Assembly: GCA_013140405.1 (NCBI GenBank)
Contig: JABFSV010000347.1
Coordinates: 1 to 14,059, forward strand
Direction: 5' to 3'
Source: Methyloglobulus sp.
GTDB taxonomy: Bacteria; Pseudomonadota; Gammaproteobacteria; Methylococcales; Methylomonadaceae
Length of the DNA stretch: 14,059 nt
Each line of letters starts with the position of its first letter. Positions within the stretch are counted from its first letter, which is position 1. This document shows positions 8,399 to 14,059 of the stretch, in pieces. Position numbers and translations under genes: made by a program. Under the pieces are notes generated by a model. That model made no database searches. It was given only the letters and a program-made list of their open reading frames with translations, and was not told the DNA's origin.

Positions 8399-9673
8399 AT
8401 GGTTTATTTTGATACGCTAAAGGGTTGGTTGAGTTGGCAGGAAAACTCGCATCCTTTGACTATAGATCTCGGCCTGGAGCGGGTTGCAAAGGTTTATCAA
8501 GCACTTAACCCTAGTGAGATTAAGCCGCTCACTATCACAGTGGCAGGCACTAACGGAAAAGGTTCTTGTGTGGCTTATTTTGAAGCGATTTACCGGGCGC
8601 AAGGATACCGAGTAGGTGCTTATACATCCCCTCATATCTTAAAGTACAACGAAAGAATCAAAATAGACGGTAAACCTGTATCGGATGGCTTGATTTGCAA
8701 TGCATTTGAACGCATTGAGAGTGTTCGTGACCATACTTCGCTCAGTTATTTTGAGTTTGGTACCTTGGCGGCATTAGACATCTTTTCCCGCGCAAATCTG
8801 GATATACAGTTGCTTGAAGTGGGTTTGGGTGGGCGTCTGGATGCAGTCAATATTGTCGAACCGGATGTCGCTGTTATTAGTAGCATTGGAATAGACCATG
8901 TCGCATGGTTAGGTGAAACTCGCGAGGCGATAGGTTATGAAAAAGCAGGTATTTTTCGGGCATCCGTGCCAGCCATCGTAGGTGATCCAATTCCGCCTAA
9001 GTCATTGGTGCAAATCGCCGAAGAAAAAAAGGCTTGTTTTTACGCGCTGGGTAAAGACTTTGGGTATGCCAAACGGCAACAGGGCTGGGAGTGGTTTTCC
9101 GGCGAAAAACGTATTAGTCATCTGCCAGAACCTGCATTGAAAGGCGAACATCAGTACCGTAATGCTTCCGCAGTTATTATGGCTATTGATCAATTGGCGC
9201 ACCGATTGCCGGTCAATGAGCAATCCATACGGACAGGTTTGGAAAATGTCGAATTGCCTGGACGCTTTCAGTTGCTTGAAGGCGATATTTCCGTGCTTTT
9301 GGATGTAGGGCATAATCCTGAAGCAGTGCGGACTCTGGTTGAATATTTAACCCAAAATTTTCCCAACAAACGCATCCATGCTATCTTTTCAATGATGAAA
9401 GACAAGGACATAGCCGAAGTTCTCAGGATCATGAATCCGGTGGTTTACGACTGGTTTTTTGCGCCCCTGACCAATATCAGGGCGGCGACAGAAACCCTGA
9501 TGCGGGAGATTTTTTCACAACAGGGGATAGGTAACGTGTCGTTCGGTTATACTGGCTTTGTCGATGCCTTTGCTCACGCAAAAAAACAGGCAAATACAGG
9601 CGATTTGTTGCTCGTGTTTGGTTCTTTCTTTTTGGTTTCCGATTGTTTGGCTGAATTTCAAAATGGTAGGTAG
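8399..9673 (+). CDS. folC: Bifunctional dihydrofolate synthase / folylpolyglutamate synthase
   Basis: FolC joins glutamate to dihydropteroate to form dihydrofolate and then extends the polyglutamate tail on folates, retaining them in the cell. It is a Mur-ligase-like ATP-dependent enzyme. The 424-residue protein has the P-loop AGTNGKGSC at 49-57, the folate-loop region around TSPHILKYNERI, LEVGLGGRLDAVN, the SIGIDHVAWLG segment, and YEKAGIFR with the lysine at residue 182 expected to be carbamylated. The C-terminal domain begins near LPGRFQLLEG and contains LDVGHNPEA and MMKDKDIAEVL. The start at 8399 gives an N-terminus (WLSWQENSHPLTIDLGLERV) that aligns with E. coli FolC without its first few residues. 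The SPOR gene starts 5 bp after the stop. Confidence 0.96.
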   Translation: MVYFDTLKGWLSWQENSHPLTIDLGLERVAKVYQALNPSEIKPLTITVAGTNGKGSCVAYFEAIYRAQGYRVGAYTSPHILKYNERIKIDGKPVSDGLICNAFERIESVRDHTSLSYFEFGTLAALDIFSRANLDIQLLEVGLGGRLDAVNIVEPDVAVISSIGIDHVAWLGETREAIGYEKAGIFRASVPAIVGDPIPPKSLVQIAEEKKACFYALGKDFGYAKRQQGWEWFSGEKRISHLPEPALKGEHQYRNASAVIMAIDQLAHRLPVNEQSIRTGLENVELPGRFQLLEGDISVLLDVGHNPEAVRTLVEYLTQNFPNKRIHAIFSMMKDKDIAEVLRIMNPVVYDWFFAPLTNIRAATETLMREIFSQQGIGNVSFGYTGFVDAFAHAKKQANTGDLLLVFGSFFLVSDCLAEFQNGR

Positions 9674-9678
9674 AAAAA

Positions 9679-10545
9679 ATGGATCATGAATTAAAACAAC
9701 GCTTGATTGGTGCCGTCGTTGTCACTGCCTTGGCTGCTATTTTTATACCGATGTTGTTTGATGACCCTGTTGATACCAGCGGTAAGACAGTCACGGAATT
9801 GACGATACCGCAAGCGCCCACTGATGTTGCGCCTGAAACAGCGCAAAATCTACCGGCTAACAAAGATCAGCCGTTGGATAGGCCAGAAATAGAGCTTAAT
9901 GCTGCCGAAGTTAATGAAGATAATCAAGCGAATACAACTGGTGAAGCACCTGTAACAAATGTTCCCGATGGTGAGCAAACCGGACAGCCGAGTCTTGCAG
10001 ATACTGCGAATAGTTCAGGTTCTGGGCTTTCAGAGAATGAACTTGGCGATGGATTACCCCTGAAACAATCAGGTCAAAATGAAGTCTCTGGACTGGATAC
10101 CGGTGATGTACAAGGGGCAAATCAGCTAGAAGATAGTCAAGGTAATGCAGTTTCGACAACTGAGAGCATAAAAAAACCACAGAAAAACTTAGAAATACCC
10201 ACGAAAAAACCAGTTTCCAAACCTATAGTTTCAGAGAAGCCCAAAGTTAAACCTGTAGTTTCTGCTGAAAAAGCCAAGGTAGTCACTAAAACCCAGAAAG
10301 AGCCTGTAAAAAAATCAAGTTCCAAGCTGGTGCGTTATTCCATACAAGCCGGTAGCTTTAATAAGAAGGAAAATGCCCAGGCTCTGGTAGATAAGCTGCG
10401 TAAACAAGGAATGCCAGCATCCCTATCCGCAAAAGGTGAATATTTCCGAGTCAAGATAGGGCCATCGTTAGACAAGGACAAGGCCAAAGAAATGAAGGCG
10501 AAGTTGGACAAACAAAATATCAAGGGATTACTGGTTTCCGAGTGA
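9679..10545 (+). CDS. SPOR-domain membrane protein (DedD-like)
   Basis: This 288-residue protein has a short cytoplasmic N-terminus (MDHELKQRLIGA), one membrane helix at about residues 9-27, and a C-terminal SPOR domain at about 215-288 (VRYSIQAGSFNKKENAQALV through GEYFRVKIGPS). SPOR domains bind denuded glycan strands at the division septum, so the protein is expected to be an inner-membrane, periplasm-facing septal factor. Between helix and SPOR lies a ~185-residue low-complexity linker, first Asn/Asp/Gly/Gln/Glu-rich, then Lys/Pro/Val-rich (KKPVSKPIVSEKPKVKPVVS) just before the domain. The bases before the start (ggtaggtag) offer moderate Shine-Dalgarno complementarity. Its position between folC and cvpA matches E. 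coli dedD, but the linker differs, so I leave the symbol blank. Confidence 0.92.
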   Translation: MDHELKQRLIGAVVVTALAAIFIPMLFDDPVDTSGKTVTELTIPQAPTDVAPETAQNLPANKDQPLDRPEIELNAAEVNEDNQANTTGEAPVTNVPDGEQTGQPSLADTANSSGSGLSENELGDGLPLKQSGQNEVSGLDTGDVQGANQLEDSQGNAVSTTESIKKPQKNLEIPTKKPVSKPIVSEKPKVKPVVSAEKAKVVTKTQKEPVKKSSSKLVRYSIQAGSFNKKENAQALVDKLRKQGMPASLSAKGEYFRVKIGPSLDKDKAKEMKAKLDKQNIKGLLVSE

Positions 10546-10583
10546 GCTAAGTTTTTTCATTCGCAAAAGTGTTGATTTAAAGC

Positions 10584-11075
10584 ATGGTCTGGATTGATAT
10601 TGCCGTCATTGCGTTGTTAGCGATTTACAGCATAACCGGCATGATTCGGGGATACAGCCAGGAAGTCTACTCCTTGACTGTCTGGGCGATTGGAATAGTT
10701 GTCGCTTGGTTTTTTAGCCATGATTTTGCAATTTTGTTGTTAAAGTTTTTTGGCTCTCCAACGACAAGGCTTGCGGCTTCATTTGTGAGTTTAGTGCTTA
10801 TCACACTATTTGTTGGCGGGATAATCAATATGTTGCTGGCAGAAAACGTAAAAAAAACCGGATTGACCTTCCTTGATCGCCTAGGTGGGCTGGTTCTTGG
10901 TTTTGGTCATGGTTTGGTTGCTGCATTTGCCTTGGTTGTGGTGGCTGGCTTGACTCCCCTACCTAAAGACCGCTGGTGGCAAGAATCCAAATATCTACCG
11001 CCTTTTCAGTCACTTGCCACTTTTGTAAAAGACACTATTCCGTCTACTGTGGCAAGTTCCATTAATTATCATTAA
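10584..11075 (+). CDS. cvpA: CvpA family inner-membrane protein
   Basis: The 163-residue protein is the family length and shows four hydrophobic stretches, near residues 4-20, 29-46, 63-85 and 101-122. The motifs [25 protein letters not shown] at the start and a [14 protein letters not shown] turn before the last helix are typical of CvpA. In E. coli the protein was named for colicin V production and has been tied to envelope homeostasis; the molecular activity is not defined. It precedes purF by 26 bp, the classic cvpA-purF pairing. A short tail ([12 protein letters not shown] to SSINYH) follows the last helix. The spacer from the SPOR gene is 38 bp, without a clear terminator. Confidence 0.93.
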   Translation: MVWIDIAVIALLAIYSITGMIRGYSQEVYSLTVWAIGIVVAWFFSHDFAILLLKFFGSPTTRLAASFVSLVLITLFVGGIINMLLAENVKKTGLTFLDRLGGLVLGFGHGLVAAFALVVVAGLTPLPKDRWWQESKYLPPFQSLATFVKDTIPSTVASSINYH

Positions 11076-11101
11076 CACTCTGTGTAGCAGGTCAATTAAC
11101 A

Positions 11102-12598
11102 ATGTGTGGTATTGCAGGTATCGTTTCACATCAAAACGTCAATCAAGAATTGTACGATGCGCTTACGGTGTTGCAGCACAGGGGGCAAGATGCCGCAGGT
11201 ATTGTGACTTGCGAGAATGGCCGCTTGTTTTTGCGTAAGGATAACGGCCTGACTCGAGACGTTTTTACTAACGCACAGATGATGAAGCTGAAGGGCAATA
11301 TGGGTATCGGCCATGTTCGTTACCCTACGGCAGGTTGTGCAAGTTCTGCAGAAGCGCAGCCATTTTATGTCAATTCGCCATTCGGTTTGACCTTGGCGCA
11401 TAACGGCAATCTGACAAATACAGAAGAACTCAAAAAAGCCTTGTTCGTTGAAGATCAGCGGCATATCAATACTGATTCCGACTCGGAAGTATTGCTCAAT
11501 GTATTTGCCCACGAACTACAAACTTTAGGCAAACTGAAACTGACTGTCGATGACGTGTTCCAGGCTGTTTCCGGCGTTCACCGGAGATGTCGGGGCGCTT
11601 ATGCAGTCGTTGTCATGATTGCTGGCTTTGGCATTTTGGGTTTCAGGGATCCGCACGGGATAAGGCCTGTGGTGTTTGGCGAAAGAAAGACCGAACAGGG
11701 TTCGGAATTTATGATTGCCTCGGAAAGCGTCGCGCTGGACGTATTAGGATTCGATATTGTCAGGGACATTGAACCCGGAGAAGCGATATTTATCGAGGAA
11801 TCAGGTAAGCTCCATACCCGACAATGTGCCGAAAATATAGACCATTGCCCGTGCATTTTTGAATATGTTTATTTTGCCCGCCCCGATTCCATCATCGACA
11901 ATATTTCCGTATACAAAGCGCGTTTGCGGATGGGCGAGAAACTTGCAGAAAAAATCCTACGTGAATGGCCTGATAACGATATAGATGTGGTTATTCCCAT
12001 CCCCGACACTAGCCGGACATCAGCTTTACAGATGGCATTTCTCTTAGGTGTCAAATTCCGGGAAGGCTTTATCAAAAACCGTTATATCGGGCGCACGTTT
12101 ATCATGCCCGGGCAAAAAATGCGGGAGAAGTCGGTCAAGCAAAAATTGAACGCAATCGGCCTTGAGTTTGAAGGGAAAAATGTGTTGTTGGTGGATGATT
12201 CCGTAGTTAGAGGGACAACATCCGCACAGATCATTCAAATGGCACGCGATGCTGGCGCGGCAAAAGTCTATTTTGCCTCCGCTGCGCCGCCTGTGCGTTA
12301 CCCTAATGTTTATGGGATTGACATGCCAGCAGCCAGTGAGTTGATTGCCCATAACCGTACAGAAGATGAAGTTTGTGCGGCAATTGGTGCAGATAAAATG
12401 ATTTATCAGGATTTGGATGATTTGATCGAAGCTGTAGGTCGCGGTAATAGACAAATAAAGCACTTTGACACTTCCTGCTTTAGCAAGATCTACATTACGG
12501 GCGATGTTGATGACACGTACCTTGAACGCACGGAATCACAGCGCAACGACAGTGCCCAAACGCAACGAAATACCTTGGATTTTGTTGCTGAAATGTAA
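11102..12598 (+). CDS. purF: Amidophosphoribosyltransferase
   Basis: PurF catalyses the committed step of purine synthesis, replacing the pyrophosphate of PRPP with ammonia from glutamine to give phosphoribosylamine. The N-terminal Ntn-hydrolase glutaminase domain begins MCGIAGIV, so Cys2 becomes the N-terminal nucleophile after Met removal, which fixes the start at 11102. It also has [19 protein letters not shown] and LAHNGNLTN. The phosphoribosyltransferase domain carries [11 protein letters not shown] and the PRPP loop [13 protein letters not shown], with the aspartates at 365 and 366 (E. coli 366 and 367). Length is 498 (E. coli 505). No propeptide precedes Cys2, so it is the E. coli-type enzyme rather than the Bacillus Fe-S type. 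A modest AGG lies 12-14 bases before the ATG. No PurR operator was recognised in the 26-bp spacer. Confidence 0.98.
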   Translation: MCGIAGIVSHQNVNQELYDALTVLQHRGQDAAGIVTCENGRLFLRKDNGLTRDVFTNAQMMKLKGNMGIGHVRYPTAGCASSAEAQPFYVNSPFGLTLAHNGNLTNTEELKKALFVEDQRHINTDSDSEVLLNVFAHELQTLGKLKLTVDDVFQAVSGVHRRCRGAYAVVVMIAGFGILGFRDPHGIRPVVFGERKTEQGSEFMIASESVALDVLGFDIVRDIEPGEAIFIEESGKLHTRQCAENIDHCPCIFEYVYFARPDSIIDNISVYKARLRMGEKLAEKILREWPDNDIDVVIPIPDTSRTSALQMAFLLGVKFREGFIKNRYIGRTFIMPGQKMREKSVKQKLNAIGLEFEGKNVLLVDDSVVRGTTSAQIIQMARDAGAAKVYFASAAPPVRYPNVYGIDMPAASELIAHNRTEDEVCAAIGADKMIYQDLDDLIEAVGRGNRQIKHFDTSCFSKIYITGDVDDTYLERTESQRNDSAQTQRNTLDFVAEM

Positions 12599-12655
12599 TA
12601 TTGGTGAAACTTGGCTTTATTTCCAATACTTGTTTAACCGTTATTTATCAAATAA

Positions 12656-13837
12656 ATGAAAGAGATAGACTGGAAAAATTACGGGCTTGAAACTCAGGCT
12701 ATTAGGGCAGGGCAGCGGCGTACGCATGAAGACGAACACAGTCTGCCTATTTTTGCGACTTCAAGCTATGTCTTCAAAAATGCGGAAGAAGCGGCGTTAC
12801 GCTTTACTGGGCAAAAACCTGGAAATATCTACTCCCGCTTTACCAATCCCACAGTAAACGCATTTCAGGAACGTCTGGCATATATGGAAGGCGGTGAGCG
12901 TTGCTTGGCATTTGCCTCAGGTATGGCGGCGATTCTTGCGGTCGGCATGGGTTTGTTGAAAACGGGCGACCATGTGGTTTGTTCGCGTGGCGTTTTTGGC
13001 AATACCGTCCTGCTGTTCCAGAATTATTTCGGCAAATTTGGTGTGGAAACAGATTTTGTCGATTTGATAGATACAGCAGCTTGGGAAGCGGCGATAAAAC
13101 CTAATACACGGTTTTTATTTCTTGAAACCCCGTCTAATCCGCTTATTGAGATTGCAGATATTGAATTATTGGCTACTATTGCACATAAGCATGGTTGTTT
13201 GTTGATCGTCGATAATTGTTTTTGTACGCCTGTGTTGCAAAAGCCGTTTGCGTTGGGTGCCGATATTGTGATCCATTCGGCAACCAAATACATTGACGGA
13301 CAAGGGAGATGCGTGGGTGGTGCTGTTATTGCCAGTAACGATCTGATAGAAAAATTCATCTACCCCTACTTACGAACTGGCGGTGCAACCATGAGCCCGT
13401 TTAATGCCTGGGTGTTTTTATCGGGGTTGGAGACCTTGGCAGTAAGGATGAAAGCGCATTGTGACAGTGCCTTTGAGTTGGCGAAGTGGTTGATACAATG
13501 TCCAGGTGTTAGTAAAGTACACTATCCTGGGTTGCCTACGCATCCCCAGCATGAACTGGCCTTACGCCAGCAAAGCCATTTTGGCGGGATAGTCAGTTTT
13601 GAGTTGCAGGGCGGTAAGGAACAAGCCTGGAAGTTGATTGATGCGACGGAAATGATTTCAATTACCGCAAACTTGGGCGATGTCAAAACTACGATCACGC
13701 ATCCGGCGACTACGACGCATGGACGGTTAGCTCCAGAAGTTCGAGAATTGGCGGGAATTAAAGATGGATTGGTCAGAATCTCAGTCGGCCTAGAAAACCT
13801 GGAAGATATTAAAGGGGACCTGGCGCGAGGATTGTAA
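12656..13837 (+). CDS. metZ: O-succinylhomoserine sulfhydrylase
   Basis: MetZ makes homocysteine directly from an activated homoserine (O-succinylhomoserine in Pseudomonas) and sulfide, bypassing cystathionine. The 393-residue protein is a Cys/Met-metabolism PLP enzyme: IYSRFTNPTVNAFQERLAYMEG near residues 58-80, the cofactor-binding FASGMAAI segment, the ETPSNPLIEIADI and IVDNCFCTPVLQKP segments, and the PLP lysine K211 in HSATKYIDGQGR. The C-terminal SITANLGDVKTTITHPATTTHG and GLVRISVGLENLEDI complete the fold. The DGQGRCVGG sequence after the lysine and the position just after purF match Pseudomonas-type metZ, which is why I prefer it to metB or metY; acyl-substrate choice cannot be proved from sequence. 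The start at 12656 follows a 57-bp AT-rich spacer with no good Shine-Dalgarno. Confidence 0.93.
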   Translation: MKEIDWKNYGLETQAIRAGQRRTHEDEHSLPIFATSSYVFKNAEEAALRFTGQKPGNIYSRFTNPTVNAFQERLAYMEGGERCLAFASGMAAILAVGMGLLKTGDHVVCSRGVFGNTVLLFQNYFGKFGVETDFVDLIDTAAWEAAIKPNTRFLFLETPSNPLIEIADIELLATIAHKHGCLLIVDNCFCTPVLQKPFALGADIVIHSATKYIDGQGRCVGGAVIASNDLIEKFIYPYLRTGGATMSPFNAWVFLSGLETLAVRMKAHCDSAFELAKWLIQCPGVSKVHYPGLPTHPQHELALRQQSHFGGIVSFELQGGKEQAWKLIDATEMISITANLGDVKTTITHPATTTHGRLAPEVRELAGIKDGLVRISVGLENLEDIKGDLARGL

Positions 13838-13844
13838 TGTAAAC

Positions 13845-13849
13845 AGGAG
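13845..13849 (+). promoter_or_regulatory. Strong Shine-Dalgarno before the last gene
   Basis: AGGAG lies 5 bases before the ATG at 13855. It is the best ribosome binding site seen in the window and decides the start of the final truncated gene, which overlaps nothing and begins 17 bp after the metZ stop. Confidence 0.7.
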
Positions 13850-13854
13850 TGATA

Positions 13855-14059
13855 ATGGTCTTAGCGATTGTACAAAGTCTTTTTGCTGATAATGTCAAGT
13901 TGCTTAAAAGCGAGGCATCTAAGACTGCTTATCAAGGAGTTGGAATCGCACTGGCAACAGTCATCGTCGCCACTTGTTTGGTATGTTATTTTGATACAGG
14001 TACGCTTTCCCTGGCAGGCTTGTGGGGAGCGCAAAAGCATAATGCCGCCCTTTGGATGC
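13855..14059 (+). CDS. N-terminal fragment of an unidentified membrane protein, 3'-truncated by window edge
   Basis: The frame from ATG 13855 is open to the window end (68 complete codons). The visible protein starts MVLAIVQSLFADNVKLLKSE, an amphipathic stretch, then a hydrophobic segment at about residues 30-45 (VGIALATVIVATCLVCYF) and a less hydrophobic loop with GTLSLAGLWGAQKH. A short soluble lead (residues 1-25, with NVKLLKSEASKTAYQG) followed by a helix somewhat resembles the N-terminal membrane part of some proteobacterial signalling proteins, such as GGDEF/EAL proteins or sensor kinases, but no diagnostic domain falls within the fragment and I do not assign a function. It has a strong Shine-Dalgarno, so it is very likely a real gene, possibly at the end of the metZ transcript or independently translated from it. 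Confidence 0.75.
   Translation, partial: MVLAIVQSLFADNVKLLKSEASKTAYQGVGIALATVIVATCLVCYFDTGTLSLAGLWGAQKHNAALWM

Noticed and set aside
12044..12463. 139-codon open frame on the minus strand within purF
   Set aside because: It lies wholly inside the strongly conserved purF coding region, has no recognisable domain, and its residue composition looks like antisense of the real gene.
12599..12628. Inverted repeat TATTGG...CCAATA between purF and metZ
   Set aside because: A 6-bp AT-rich stem with an 18-base loop and no T-run is too weak to call a terminator or riboswitch. A SAM-type riboswitch for metZ was considered, but the 57-bp spacer is too short.
1..14059. Mobile element, prophage, CRISPR array, toxin-antitoxin or defence system
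   Set aside because: All recognisable genes are core housekeeping or envelope genes on one strand; no transposase, integrase, spaced direct repeats or attachment sites were found.

Overview
The window is a densely packed bacterial chromosomal segment with every recognisable gene on the + strand. The proteins are of gammaproteobacterial type: RNase E, AccD, FolC, PurF and TrpA align motif by motif with the E. coli proteins as I remember them. The gene order trpF-trpB-trpA-accD-folC-SPOR-cvpA-purF-metZ resembles the purine/tryptophan/methionine neighbourhood known from Pseudomonas and from many methylotrophic and beta-proteobacteria. My best guess is a gammaproteobacterium outside the enterics, possibly a methanotroph of the Methylococcales. 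That guess rests on gene order and protein flavour only. Base composition is moderate, with AT-rich spacers.

Layout. Positions 1-2276 hold most of rne (RNase E), whose first ~44 codons lie upstream of the window. Next are a signal-less L,D-transpeptidase-fold protein (2340-2828), truA (2904-3707), and a four-helix DUF2231-type membrane protein with a very histidine-rich tail (3783-4523). A 198-bp AT-rich spacer follows; it is the longest non-coding stretch and the most likely promoter region for the cluster after it. trpF, trpB and trpA overlap each other by 4 bp and are followed at short distances by accD, folC, a SPOR-domain protein, cvpA, purF and metZ. The last 205 bp begin another gene with the best Shine-Dalgarno sequence in the window; it encodes a probable membrane protein cut by the window end.

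How the genes work together. trpF, trpB and trpA cover three of the late tryptophan steps. accD makes the carboxyltransferase beta subunit that starts fatty-acid synthesis. folC makes and polyglutamates folate. purF commits PRPP to purines, and metZ makes homocysteine. The SPOR and CvpA proteins are envelope proteins that usually travel with this cluster. The tight spacing suggests one long housekeeping transcript from about 4.7 kb onward.

I see no mobile element, CRISPR array, tRNA, rRNA or obvious defence system. The window is mostly ordinary core genome. The items most worth a second look are the His-rich DUF2231 protein placed between truA and trpF, the L,D-transpeptidase-fold protein that cannot have an N-terminal signal peptide, the arginine-rich RNase E tail, and the unidentified gene at the right edge.
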